Source: Streptomyces venezuelae
GTDB taxonomy: Bacteria; Actinomycetota; Actinomycetes; Streptomycetales; Streptomycetaceae
DNA: 64,000 nucleotides
Assembly (NCBI RefSeq): GCF_008642295.1
Contig: NZ_CP029190.1
Span: 186,001 to 250,000, forward strand
Direction of reading: 5' to 3'
Each line of letters starts with the position of its first letter. The stretch's first letter is position 1. Shown piece by piece: positions 7,299 to 15,902 of the stretch. Made by a program: the position numbers and the translations under genes. The notes below the pieces were generated by a model, which made no database searches, was not told the DNA's origin, and saw only the letters and a program-made list of their open reading frames with translations.

Positions 7299-9359
7299 TC
7301 AGGTGCTGTCGAGCAGTTCGCGCCAGTGTTCCCGGAGGGTGGTGCGCAGGGCGTCGTGGAAGAGGCGGTACACGGTGATGCCGTCCTCCCGGTCCGTCAC
7401 CAGGTACGCCCCCATGCGCGAGCCGAGGAGCCAGGCGATGTCGCTGTCCCCGTACGTACGCGGCGGGACGTCCGGCGCTGTCGGCTCGTCGGCGACGGCG
7501 TTGGCGACGGCCGGCCAGATCTGCGGCCACGGCAGGCCCCGCCCGTAGGCGAACGCCACGGCGCGCAGCAGGTGCACGGCCCGTATCCGGTCCTCGGCGT
7601 CGGGGAAGGTGCGGTGCAGGTCGTGGCGGAAGACGCCGAGGACGCCCTCGCCGATCGCGGCGCGCCACTGCGCGTCGTACGGGTCGACCGCCTCGGGTCT
7701 GCGGGCGAGTGAGGTGCCGGCGATCCGGGCGACCAGGAACGAGGTACCGGCCTGCGCCGCCAGGACGGCGGCCACCTCGGCGGCACGGCCCGGCGGGCCG
7801 TTCCGGTAGGGGGAGCCTTCCTCGTGCAGCAGGATCTCGGTGGCGTACTCGGTGAGGTCCTGCGCCTCCCACCAGGGCTGCTCGTCCACCCGGATACGGC
7901 GGGCGGCCAGCAGCCGCTCCGCCCGGTCGGCCAGGGGCAGCCCGCCGCCTCCGGCCGGGGTGTGCGGGTTGCCGTCCGGGCCGCCCGAGGAGCGGACCCC
8001 GACCAGCAGGCGCACCTTGCGGTGGGCGGGGTCGCCGGAGTCGAGCCGGGCCAGTACCCCGGTCAGCAGGGCGGCCGGATCGCTCGCCTCGTCCAGGGCG
8101 TCCACCACGATGGTGACGGGCCGCTCCCGGCGGGCCAGCCAGTCCTCCCAGGCGGAGATCCATCCGTCCAGGTCCAGTACCGAGGTGGCGCCGGCCGGTC
8201 CGGGCCCGGGCACGTCGAGGGCGCGGCAGATCTGGGCGATCACCTCGTGGCCGATCTTGCCGGTGGCGAGGACCGCGACGTCGACCGCCTCCGGTTCCGG
8301 TTTGAGGCCGTCCGGAACGAGGTCGGCGGCGGCCCGGTACCGGTCGAGGAACAGCGGGTCGCTGAGGGTCACCAGCCGGGACAGGACGGCGGATTTGCCG
8401 CTCCCTGCGGAGCCCGTCACCAGGACGGTCCCGGGCGCTGCCGTCGTCGCGGCGACGAGGGTCCGCATCAGCTGCGTACGCCCCCGGAACAGCCAGCCCG
8501 TGGAGGCGGCTTCGGTCACGCCGCGGGAGCGCGGGCTCCAGTGGGTCTCCAGGTCCTGCCGGGGCAGGGCCAGGTCACTGCGCCCGGGCCCCAGGGACAC
8601 CGTGGTCCCGGCGCGGTGGTGCGGGTTGGGCAGGCACGGGTGCGGTCCCGAGCGCCGGCTCCCGGGCAGCGGGATCAGGCGCTGTCCCGGTCCGAGCCGT
8701 CGTTCGACCGCGTCCAGGAACACGGTGACGTCCAGGTGCCGGTCCAGGCCGTACTTCTGTCCGACGGGCGACTTGAGCTCGGCCAGGAATTCGGCGATCG
8801 CCGTCGTCAGGGCGCCGGTCACGGCCTCCTGGTTCTTGGTTGCGCTCGGCAGCACCAGCCAGGTGCCGGGGATCTCCCGGTCGAAGGCCGCGGTTTCGGC
8901 GATGGTGTGGCCCGCGTAGCACAGGTCCAGGACGAGGAAGAGGTGCTGGATGCCGGTCTCGGCGAGCCAGCCCACCAGATCGGCCGTGCGCAGGGCGGTG
9001 GACTGGAGCCGGCCGCTCTCGGTGGCCTTGAGCGCCATCCAGTGGCCGCCGTCGCCCGTGATCCCGTGACCGGTGACGAATACGACGGCGGCGTCCGCGG
9101 CGCTCCAGCGCGTGGAGTGCGGCGGGTTCCGCAGGGCCGTGCGGATCTCGTCCTCGGTGGGGCTGTCCGCCAGATGGGGGTGGGCCCGGGTGAACCGGCT
9201 GGTGCCGAGACCGTCCGCGCACAGCCAGTCGGTCATGGTGCGGACTTCGTCGTCGACGCCGAGCGGTTCCCACACCGGGTCGTCGTAGGTGGAGGTGGCG
9301 ATCGCCAGGAAGTGCCGGCGCAGGATGTCGGCGTCGACCGGTTCACCCGCCGTGGTCAC
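7299..9359 (-). CDS. Caspase-like peptidase fused to STAND NTPase
   Basis: A 686-residue protein starting with GTG at 9359, whose GTGA overlaps the upstream hydrolase stop. Residues 12-230 form a caspase/peptidase C14-like domain: the histidine motif VVFVTGHG gives His98, and the cysteine motif LVLDLCYAGH gives Cys147. A linker leads to a P-loop NTPase with Walker A GSAGSGKS (316-323) and Walker B IVVDALDE (417-424). The C-terminal helical and winged-helix-like region ends in YRLFHDALRTTLREHW. In known proteins that ending continues into WD40 or TPR repeats; here it stops, and the repeats are supplied by the gene at 10291-12897. Likely role: an NTP-controlled protease effector. The activating signal is unknown. 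Confidence 0.85.
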   Translation of the reverse strand: MTTAGEPVDADILRRHFLAIATSTYDDPVWEPLGVDDEVRTMTDWLCADGLGTSRFTRAHPHLADSPTEDEIRTALRNPPHSTRWSAADAAVVFVTGHGITGDGGHWMALKATESGRLQSTALRTADLVGWLAETGIQHLFLVLDLCYAGHTIAETAAFDREIPGTWLVLPSATKNQEAVTGALTTAIAEFLAELKSPVGQKYGLDRHLDVTVFLDAVERRLGPGQRLIPLPGSRRSGPHPCLPNPHHRAGTTVSLGPGRSDLALPRQDLETHWSPRSRGVTEAASTGWLFRGRTQLMRTLVAATTAAPGTVLVTGSAGSGKSAVLSRLVTLSDPLFLDRYRAAADLVPDGLKPEPEAVDVAVLATGKIGHEVIAQICRALDVPGPGPAGATSVLDLDGWISAWEDWLARRERPVTIVVDALDEASDPAALLTGVLARLDSGDPAHRKVRLLVGVRSSGGPDGNPHTPAGGGGLPLADRAERLLAARRIRVDEQPWWEAQDLTEYATEILLHEEGSPYRNGPPGRAAEVAAVLAAQAGTSFLVARIAGTSLARRPEAVDPYDAQWRAAIGEGVLGVFRHDLHRTFPDAEDRIRAVHLLRAVAFAYGRGLPWPQIWPAVANAVADEPTAPDVPPRTYGDSDIAWLLGSRMGAYLVTDREDGITVYRLFHDALRTTLREHWRELLDST

Positions 9360-10294
9360 GGTGCCAGACCGGGCAGGACTTCCAGGACGGCCGAGGCCGT
9401 TTCCCGCTTGCCCAGATAGCGTTCGACCGCGTGTGCGTCGCCCTGGTTGTCGACCGGTGGCCGGTCGTCGACTCCGGGCCACCACGGGCGGAGGCCGCCG
9501 CCGCAGGTCACCGGGTCCCTGGCGTCCCGGATGTTCACCCAGGACCCGAGGGTGACCGGCAGGCCGCGTATGGCGCCGTAGCGCGGGTTGGGCAGCAGCC
9601 GGCGCACCATGCGCAGGCTCAGCGGCGAGCCCAGCGTCACCAGCCGGTCGAGCCGGTGGCCGGGGTTCTGCCGGACGTACTCGAACGCGACGACGGAGCC
9701 CAGCGAGTGGCCGATCAGGACCCGGCAGTCCGGACTCACATCGGCCCGTACCGTGGCGTCGATCCGCTCCTTCAGCTCCGTGTCCGTCAGATAGCGGCGT
9801 ACTTCGCGCAGCGCGCCGAGGTAGAGGACTCCGGCCGAGGGGCCGAACCTCCGGTCCAGTGCCCGCAGTACGGTCTGGAGCGGTCTGGGCAGCCGTGTGT
9901 AGGCCTTCGCGGGGGAGGCGGCCGCGGCCTCGGCCTCCTCGGGGGTGATGGCTTCGCCGGCCGCCGCGAGGAGGTCCTCGAGTTCTGCGCCGTCCAGTTC
10001 CGTGAGCCAGGCGTGAGGGTCGGGACCGGGGCCTTTCGTTGCTCCGGTCCCGGCCCGGGTCGCGTCCTGGGTACTGGTCCGGGTCCCGGTCCGGGTCGCA
10101 GCCGGCGCGAACAGGTGTCCGTAGAAGGCCAGGGCGAGCGGCGGCTCGGCCACGGCCGATCCGGTCGCCCGCTCCAGGCCGTCCCGCAGGGCGGCCCGCC
10201 AGGCGGGCGCCATCTGGTGACGCCCCGTCTGCCGCTTCCCGATGCCATGGATCCCGACGATCGTCGACACCGCACCCACCTCCGAATCGGTCAT
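9356..10294 (-). CDS. Alpha/beta hydrolase (lipase/esterase-like) of the caspase-WD40 unit
   Basis: A 312-residue protein starting at ATG 10294. It overlaps the WD40 gene by 4 bp (ATGA) upstream and the caspase-STAND gene by 4 bp (GTGA) downstream, which indicates translational coupling. The N-terminus has the oxyanion-type motif TIVGIHGIGK, and the nucleophile elbow is GHSLGS with Ser197. Candidate Asp and His lie in the later NIRDARDPV and DAHAVERYL stretches. A variable insertion (Thr/Arg/Gly-rich, then an Ala/Glu-rich helix) sits between strands. It resembles PGAP1/lipase-like hydrolases seen near NTPase signalling genes. Lipid or ester cleavage as an effector activity is inferred from context. 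Confidence 0.8.
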   Translation of the reverse strand: MTDSEVGAVSTIVGIHGIGKRQTGRHQMAPAWRAALRDGLERATGSAVAEPPLALAFYGHLFAPAATRTGTRTSTQDATRAGTGATKGPGPDPHAWLTELDGAELEDLLAAAGEAITPEEAEAAAASPAKAYTRLPRPLQTVLRALDRRFGPSAGVLYLGALREVRRYLTDTELKERIDATVRADVSPDCRVLIGHSLGSVVAFEYVRQNPGHRLDRLVTLGSPLSLRMVRRLLPNPRYGAIRGLPVTLGSWVNIRDARDPVTCGGGLRPWWPGVDDRPPVDNQGDAHAVERYLGKRETASAVLEVLPGLAP

Positions 10295-12897
10295 GTTCCA
10301 CCACCCGTTGCCATGGACACCACGGCCAGTCCGTTCCCGGCGAGGACGATCACCGGCCTGCCCTCGCGCCCGCCGGCGGCCACGCTCACGGGGACGGCCG
10401 GCGTCCGCAGGGGCGGCCCGACCGCGGTTCCGGTGGCGAGATCCCAGGCCCGTACGGAGTGGTCGGCGCTGCCGGTGACCGCCACCACCCGGCCGTCGGG
10501 GAGCACCGCGGTCCCCACCGCGCCGATCGCACCGCCATGTCCGGTCAGGGGCTCGCCCACCGGCGCACCGGTCGCGAGGTCCCACACGCGCGCCGTGCGG
10601 TCGGCGCCGCCGGTGACCGCCACCACCCGGGCGTCGGGGAGCACCGCCGTCGCCACCGCGCCGATCGCACCGCCGTGTCCGGTCAGGGGCTCGCCCACCG
10701 GCGCACCGGTCACGGGGTCCCACACGTGCGCCGTGCCGTCGGTGCCGCCGGTGACCGCCACCACCCGGCCGCCGGGGAGCACCGCGGTCGCCACCGCACG
10801 GACATCTGCCGTGTGACCGGTGAAGGGTTCACCGACGGGTGTGCCGGCCACCAGGTCCCATACCCGCGCCGTGCGGTCGACGCCGCCGGAGACGGCGACC
10901 ACCCGGCCGTCGGGGAGCACCGCGGTCGCCACCGCGATGGGCGTGTCGATGTGCCCGGCCAGCGGTGCACCGAGGTGGCTGCGGCCGGCCAGGTCCCATA
11001 CGTGCACCATGTCGTCCCAGCCGACGATCACGGCCACCACCCGGCCGTCCGGCAGCACCGCGCTCGCCGCCGCAAGTTTCCAGCGCTCGTACACCGCTCT
11101 GGAGCGCGGGCGCTCGCGGTCCACTGCGTTCAGCGGGTAGCCGGTGGCCAGATCCCACGTGCGCACGGTTCCGCCCCAGCGACCGGAGACGAGCGTGGGC
11201 CGCTGCTTCCCCGACATTCCGGTCCAGAGCGCCCCGGCACGGGTTTCGTCCAGCGCCTCACCGGTATCGAGGTCCCAGACACGCACCCGGTCGTCCCAGG
11301 CGGCGGTGACGGCCACCGGCCTGCCGTCGGAGAGCACCGCCGTGGTCAGGGCGGTCAGCGCGCCTACGCCACCTGTCGAGCCGCCTGTCGAGGGGGCCGT
11401 GTCGGAGGGCCGGGCGGCGAGGTCCCAGGTGCGTAACGTGCCGTCGAAGCTGCCGGTCACCACCAGCGTACGGTCGTCCGGCAGGGCCACCGTCGTCACC
11501 GCGACCACGCGCCCGGTGTGACCGGTGAGCGGTCCGCCCACGGCCTCGCCGGTGGTCACATCCCACACCTTTGCCCTCGGGCTCCAGCCACCGGTGACCG
11601 CGACCACCCGCCCGTCCGGCAGGACCGTGGTGGCCAGCGCGGCGATCCGGTCGGTCTGGTGGCTGCAGGAGATCAGGGGCTCGCCCGTGACGAGGTCCCA
11701 CACATGCGCCGTATCGCTCCAGTCACCGGTGACGGCGACCCTCCGGCCGTCCGGCAGGACGGCGGTCGCCGCCGCGGACAGCCAGTTGGTGTGGGCGGTG
11801 AAGGGTTCGCCGACCGGTGTGCCGGTGGCGAGGTCCCACACCCGGGCCGTGCTGTCCTCGCTGCCGGTGACGAGGACCACCCGGCCGTCCGGGAGTACCG
11901 CGGTCGCCAGGCAGGTCACGTCGTAGTCGTGGGCGGCGAGGGGTGCGCCGAGGGCCGTGCCGGTGGCGAGGTCCCACACCCGGACCGTGCCGTCCGCATC
12001 GCCGCTCACCACGGCCGTCCGGCCGTCCGCCAGCACTACGGTCGTCAGGGCGAGCACCGAGCCGGTGTGGCCGGTGAGCGGCTCTCCCAGGCAGGCGCCG
12101 TCGGCCAGGTCCCACCGGCGCAGGGTCCCGTCGATGCTGCCGGTGACGGCGAGCACCCGGTCGTCGGGCAGCACGGCGGCGGCCACCGTCGATGCCGAGG
12201 AGCCGGACCAGGTGAGGGGCTCGCAGAGGGCGGTGCCGGTGCTGAGGTCCCACACCCGGACCGACCTGCTCCGCCAGTCGGTGACGACAACTGCGACGGG
12301 TCTGCCGTCCGGCAGCACGGTGGCCGCCACGTTGAGCACGGGCTTGGAGAAGCGGCTGACGACCTCGCTGTCCCCCAGCCGCCATCCCGCCCAGCGAGGC
12401 GTCCAGAACAGCTCCCCGGCCGGGGCGGGCGGCGGGCGGAGGCCGGCACAAGCCGCCCAGAAGGCCAGTGCGTTGGCGTTCGCCTCCGGGGACTCCCAGC
12501 TCCAGCTGTGCGCCGCCTGCCGCCATACGCGGATCAGGGCCGCGTGGTCGGCCGCCGGGCCGGGTGCTGCGGCGGACGTGTCCGGCTGGGCGGACAGGCC
12601 GCGCAGCCGCCCGGCATCGACGAACGGGAGGAACTCCGAGGAGAGCAGCGATGCGTCCAGCACCCGGCCGGCCGCCGCGTGTTCGACCGCGTGCCGTCGT
12701 ACGTACGCGGGTGGCGGCAGCAGGGTGCCGGCCGCCCGCCGCGGGCGGGTGAACCGCGACAGCTCGGCTGCGATCCGGGCCTCGACCGCACGGCACTCGT
12801 CGGCGACCGGGTCCTGCGGGGGCACTCCCCCGGCGGCGCACTCCCCGCCGTCCCTCTCCGCGCCGTCTCTCTCCCCGCCGTCCCTCGCTCCCGGCAT
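10291..12897 (-). CDS. WD40-repeat protein, two seven-bladed propellers
   Basis: An 868-residue protein starting at ATG 12897 with an AAGGGGA ribosome-binding site. It is the first gene of the three-gene unit. The N-terminal 190 residues contain LPPPAYVRRHAVEHAAAGRV and LIRVWRQAAHSW segments that normally join a STAND NTPase to its repeats. Fourteen WD units follow, marked by xWD[LVP] (VRVWDL, LRRWDL, ARVWDL, AHVWDP and others) about every 46 residues with GH and LPDGR/VVAVTG strands, enough for two seven-bladed propellers. There is no NTPase or catalytic domain. It probably acts as the sensor or scaffold arm for the caspase-STAND protein. The last blades are nearly identical at DNA level. 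Confidence 0.9.
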   Translation of the reverse strand: MPGARDGGERDGAERDGGECAAGGVPPQDPVADECRAVEARIAAELSRFTRPRRAAGTLLPPPAYVRRHAVEHAAAGRVLDASLLSSEFLPFVDAGRLRGLSAQPDTSAAAPGPAADHAALIRVWRQAAHSWSWESPEANANALAFWAACAGLRPPPAPAGELFWTPRWAGWRLGDSEVVSRFSKPVLNVAATVLPDGRPVAVVVTDWRSRSVRVWDLSTGTALCEPLTWSGSSASTVAAAVLPDDRVLAVTGSIDGTLRRWDLADGACLGEPLTGHTGSVLALTTVVLADGRTAVVSGDADGTVRVWDLATGTALGAPLAAHDYDVTCLATAVLPDGRVVLVTGSEDSTARVWDLATGTPVGEPFTAHTNWLSAAATAVLPDGRRVAVTGDWSDTAHVWDLVTGEPLISCSHQTDRIAALATTVLPDGRVVAVTGGWSPRAKVWDVTTGEAVGGPLTGHTGRVVAVTTVALPDDRTLVVTGSFDGTLRTWDLAARPSDTAPSTGGSTGGVGALTALTTAVLSDGRPVAVTAAWDDRVRVWDLDTGEALDETRAGALWTGMSGKQRPTLVSGRWGGTVRTWDLATGYPLNAVDRERPRSRAVYERWKLAAASAVLPDGRVVAVIVGWDDMVHVWDLAGRSHLGAPLAGHIDTPIAVATAVLPDGRVVAVSGGVDRTARVWDLVAGTPVGEPFTGHTADVRAVATAVLPGGRVVAVTGGTDGTAHVWDPVTGAPVGEPLTGHGGAIGAVATAVLPDARVVAVTGGADRTARVWDLATGAPVGEPLTGHGGAIGAVGTAVLPDGRVVAVTGSADHSVRAWDLATGTAVGPPLRTPAVPVSVAAGGREGRPVIVLAGNGLAVVSMATGGGT
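10500..10775 (-). repeat. Two near-identical 138-bp WD40 blade repeats
   Basis: Units of about 138 bp (46 codons), roughly 10500-10637 and 10638-10775, differ at only about a dozen positions by eye. The shared core includes the GHGGAIGAV and TGAPVGEPLTGH coding segments. This points to recent blade duplication or gene conversion inside the WD40 gene. Earlier blades at 10776-11000 share the pattern more weakly. Confidence 0.75.
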
Positions 12898-12995
12898 CCG
12901 GTCCCCTTCCCCGGGCGCACCCGTTCCCTGGAGTACAGGTGATAGCACAGCGGGGGCACCCGGCGTTGCGATCGCCCGGAACCGGGCCCACCGGC

Positions 12996-13898
12996 TCAGG
13001 AATCCGGCGGCCAGGCCGCCACGGCGGCGTCCAAGCGGCCGAGTTGGGCGGGGGTCAGGGTCAGGCCGGGGGCGGCGGCCGAGTCCCGGGCCGTACGGGG
13101 TCGGGTGGCGCCGGGGATCGGGATCACCACCGGGGCGCGGGAGAGGAGCCAGGCGAGGCAGACCCGTTGGGGGCTCACCTCGTGCTCGGCGGCGACCCGG
13201 TGGAAGGCCGTGCCGGAGGAGGTCGGTCCCGACGGGCCGTCCAGGGAGCTGCGCGAGATCCCGCCGAGCGGGCTCCACGGCAGGAAGGCCAGGCCCAGTT
13301 CGGCGCAGCGGCGCAGCTGGGGCTCGCTGTCGCGGACGGCCGGAGAGTACCGGTTCTGGACCGAGACGAGCAGGTCGCCGAGAATCTCCCGGGCCTGGTC
13401 GAGCTGTTCGACGGAGACGTTGGAGATACCGGCGGCCCGGATCTTCCCCTCCTCGGCCAGCTCGCGGAGGGTGCCGACCGATTCCGCCCAGGGCACGTCC
13501 GGGTCGGGCTTGTGCAGCTGGTACAGGCCGATCGCCTCGGTCCCGAGCCTGCGCAGCGAGGCCTCACAGGCGAGCCTGAGGTGCTCCGGGCGGGCGTCCA
13601 CGGTCCACGAGCCGTCGCCGGGCCGGCCGCGCCCGCCCTTGGTGGCCACCAGTACGGAGTCGCGGTCCGGGCCGCGGCCGGCCAGCGCGCGGGCGACGAG
13701 CAGTTCGTTGTGGCCGGTCTCGCCGGTGTGCCAGTGGTAGGAGTCGGCCGTGTCGAGGAGGGTGACGCCCGCGTCCAGGGCTGCGTGCAGGGTGGCGAGG
13801 GCCCGGTCGCGGTCGGGGCGGCCCTCCACGGACAGCGGCATGGCGCCCAGCCCGACCGCCGACACCCGGACGGTGCCGATGGAGCGTTCGGCGCTCAT
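12996..13898 (-). CDS. Aldo/keto reductase
   Basis: A 300-residue NADPH-dependent oxidoreductase of the AKR superfamily. The catalytic tetrad is recognisable: Asp49 and Tyr54 in LLDTADSYHWH, a lysine in VLVATKGG, and a histidine in GLYQLHKPD. The C-terminal cofactor region reads VVIPIPGATRPRTARDSAAA. The start ATG overlaps the stop of the epimerase gene by 4 bp, so the two are probably coupled. The physiological substrate is not evident. The pair is divergent from a LysR regulator, which may control it. Confidence 0.92.
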   Translation of the reverse strand: MSAERSIGTVRVSAVGLGAMPLSVEGRPDRDRALATLHAALDAGVTLLDTADSYHWHTGETGHNELLVARALAGRGPDRDSVLVATKGGRGRPGDGSWTVDARPEHLRLACEASLRRLGTEAIGLYQLHKPDPDVPWAESVGTLRELAEEGKIRAAGISNVSVEQLDQAREILGDLLVSVQNRYSPAVRDSEPQLRRCAELGLAFLPWSPLGGISRSSLDGPSGPTSSGTAFHRVAAEHEVSPQRVCLAWLLSRAPVVIPIPGATRPRTARDSAAAPGLTLTPAQLGRLDAAVAAWPPDS

Positions 13899-14866
13899 CG
13901 GGTACCCCCGTGGCCGGCGAGGAGCTCATCGATCGCCTCCGGCAGCCAGTCCGTCACCCGGCGGAAGGCGAAGCCGAGGCGGGTCGCCCGCCCGTTGTCC
14001 ATCGGGTAGGGCCGGTCGTAGGAGAACGGGGATGCGGGGAGTCCGGTGTCCACCAGCCGGTAGCGGGGCCGGCGCCCGGTACGGTCGCCCACCAGGGCGC
14101 CGAGCTCGGTGACGGTCAGCGCGCCGTGGGAGCAGGCGTTGACCGGCCCGGTGAAGGACGACCCGGCCGTCCAGTGGAGGAACTCGGCGATCTCCCGATG
14201 GTGGACAAAGGTGGTCGGGTACGCCCGGCGGTGGGCCAGGACGGGCCGGCCGGCGGAGATCCGGTCGACGTAGTGCGCCAGCCGTCCGGTGAACTCGGCC
14301 CGGCCGCCGCCCAGGACATGGGCGGTGCGCACGACGGTGGTGGGGAAGACCGGATCGGTCAGGAGCACGCTCTCGGCCTGCCGCTTGCCCTCCGCGTATG
14401 CCGTCGCCTCGTCGGTTCCGGCCGGGACGCCCGGTGCCGGGCGGCCGGCCGGGACGAAGGCGTCTTCGGCGACCGGGACGCCGTCGACCGGGACGCCGGG
14501 GGCGGGGGCCGGACCCGGGGCGGGAGCCGGCCCCGGGGTGCCGGCCGGGAAGGTCGCCGGGTCGTACACCTCCGTGGTCGAGGTCATCACATAGCGGCCG
14601 GTCCGGCCGGCGAAGACCGCACGGGCGACGGCGGCCTGCCCGGGGGTATAGCAGACCTGGTCGATGACCGCGTCGAAGGTCCGGGAGCCCAGCGCGGTGC
14701 GCAGCTGCCGCTCGTCGTCCCGGTCGGCGACCAGGTGGGTCACCCCGTCCGGGGCGGGTGCCGAGCCGCGGTTGACCACCGTGACCCCGACGCCCGCCCC
14801 GCGGAGCAGTTCCACCAGGTGCCTGCCGAAGTACCGGCTTCCGCCGATCACGCATACGTTTCGCAT
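13895..14866 (-). CDS. NAD-dependent epimerase/dehydratase (extended SDR)
   Basis: About 323 residues from ATG 14866 (the frame also allows 14893). The N-terminal Rossmann motif is VCVIGGSRYFGRHLVELL, followed by VVNRG and a VADRDD acidic segment; later NAD-dependent epimerase-like elements include TSTTEVYDP and VVRTAHVLGGGRAEFTG. A low-complexity insertion of alternating Pro/Ala/Gly (PAPAPGPAPAPGVP) sits in the middle and looks like a lineage-specific linker. The canonical YxxxK is not clear, so the activity may be atypical. It is the first gene of a two-gene unit with the aldo/keto reductase, 70 bp from the divergent LysR gene. Confidence 0.83.
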   Translation of the reverse strand: MRNVCVIGGSRYFGRHLVELLRGAGVGVTVVNRGSAPAPDGVTHLVADRDDERQLRTALGSRTFDAVIDQVCYTPGQAAVARAVFAGRTGRYVMTSTTEVYDPATFPAGTPGPAPAPGPAPAPGVPVDGVPVAEDAFVPAGRPAPGVPAGTDEATAYAEGKRQAESVLLTDPVFPTTVVRTAHVLGGGRAEFTGRLAHYVDRISAGRPVLAHRRAYPTTFVHHREIAEFLHWTAGSSFTGPVNACSHGALTVTELGALVGDRTGRRPRYRLVDTGLPASPFSYDRPYPMDNGRATRLGFAFRRVTDWLPEAIDELLAGHGGTR

Positions 14867-14936
14867 GCCCCGACTCTGCCGCGGTACGGTCATCGGTAGA
14901 ACTGGTCACCTGCTGAACGGGTATGAAGGAAAACTG

Positions 14937-15845
14937 ATGATCGATGTGCAGCGGTTGCGCATCCTGCGGGCCGTCGCGGAACACGGCAGCTTCAACCGGG
15001 CCGCTGCCGCGCTCCTGCTCACCCCCTCGGCCGTCTCCCAGCACATCGCCGTCCTGGAGCGCTCCCTGGGCCGGCCGGTGGCGGTGCGCAGCACCCGTGG
15101 GGTGACCCTGACCGAACCCGGCCGGCTGCTGGTGGAGGCCGCCGAGGCCATCTCGGCCGAACTGGACCACGTACGCCACGAGATCGACCGGCTGGATGCC
15201 GGGCGGCCCCGGCTGACGGTCGCCACCTTCACCAGCGGTGGCCGCTTCCTGCTCCCCGAGGCCCTGGACCGGTTCGTGGCCGCCCATCCCGAGGTGGAGC
15301 TGACCGTACGGGAGAGCGAACCGGAGACGGCGCTGCCGATGGTCCGGCGTGGCGAGGCGGATCTGGCGCTGACCTACCACTTCGACGGGCCGCTGCCCGT
15401 CCGGCCGGGCGAGCGGCCGGGCATCGACTGGACCCCGCTGATGGACGATCCGCTGTCGGTCGTACTGCCCCGCGGCCACCGCCTGGCCGGGCGTGCCGCC
15501 GTCGGGCTGGGGGAACTCGCCCCGGACCGCTGGGTACTGGGCTGCCTGAAAACGGAGGCGTACCTGCGACGCCATGCGGAGCGGGCGGGTTTCGGCCTCC
15601 AGGTCGCGGCCTCCACCACGGACTACTTCTTCGCCCAGTCCCTGGTCGCGGCCGGGGTGGGGGTGTCCCTGGTGCCGAAGGTCTCGCTGGACCCGGCCCC
15701 CGGGCTCGCCGTGGTGGATGTCGAACCGCCGCGCCCGGTCCGGCACATCGGGGTGGCCGTCCCGCGCCGTCGCCGGCCGCACCCCGGGACCGCCGCCTTC
15801 GTGGCGGCGCTGACGGCTGCGGCCGAGCTGCGTCGCTGCACCTGA
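14937..15845 (+). CDS. LysR-family transcriptional regulator
   Basis: A 302-residue protein from ATG 14937 with GAAGGA upstream. The N-terminal winged helix is typical (VQRLRILRAVAEHGSFNRAAAALLLTPSAVSQHIAVLERSLGRPV), and a periplasmic-binding-like effector domain follows (about residues 90-300) with LTVATFTSGG, DLALTYHF and VAAGVGVSLVPKV. LysR proteins usually control the divergent neighbour, which here is the epimerase/aldo-keto reductase unit starting 70 bp away. The effector is unknown. Confidence 0.93.
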   Translation: MIDVQRLRILRAVAEHGSFNRAAAALLLTPSAVSQHIAVLERSLGRPVAVRSTRGVTLTEPGRLLVEAAEAISAELDHVRHEIDRLDAGRPRLTVATFTSGGRFLLPEALDRFVAAHPEVELTVRESEPETALPMVRRGEADLALTYHFDGPLPVRPGERPGIDWTPLMDDPLSVVLPRGHRLAGRAAVGLGELAPDRWVLGCLKTEAYLRRHAERAGFGLQVAASTTDYFFAQSLVAAGVGVSLVPKVSLDPAPGLAVVDVEPPRPVRHIGVAVPRRRRPHPGTAAFVAALTAAAELRRCT

Positions 15846-15902
15846 TCTTGTTGAGTACGCGTACTCATGTGTGGCGGAAGGGTGCGGCCGGAAGCTGTGC
15901 GC

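Noticed and set aside
9360..10304. Extension of the caspase-STAND frame upstream to 10304
   Set aside because: The extra Arg/Gly/Pro-rich part is out of character, while the coding frame of the alpha/beta hydrolase covers the same bases. The GTG at 9359 overlapping the hydrolase stop is the better start.
12898..13278. Extension of the WD40 frame upstream to 13278
   Set aside because: It overlaps the aldo/keto reductase coding region and is Pro/Arg-rich. ATG 12897 has a good ribosome-binding site.
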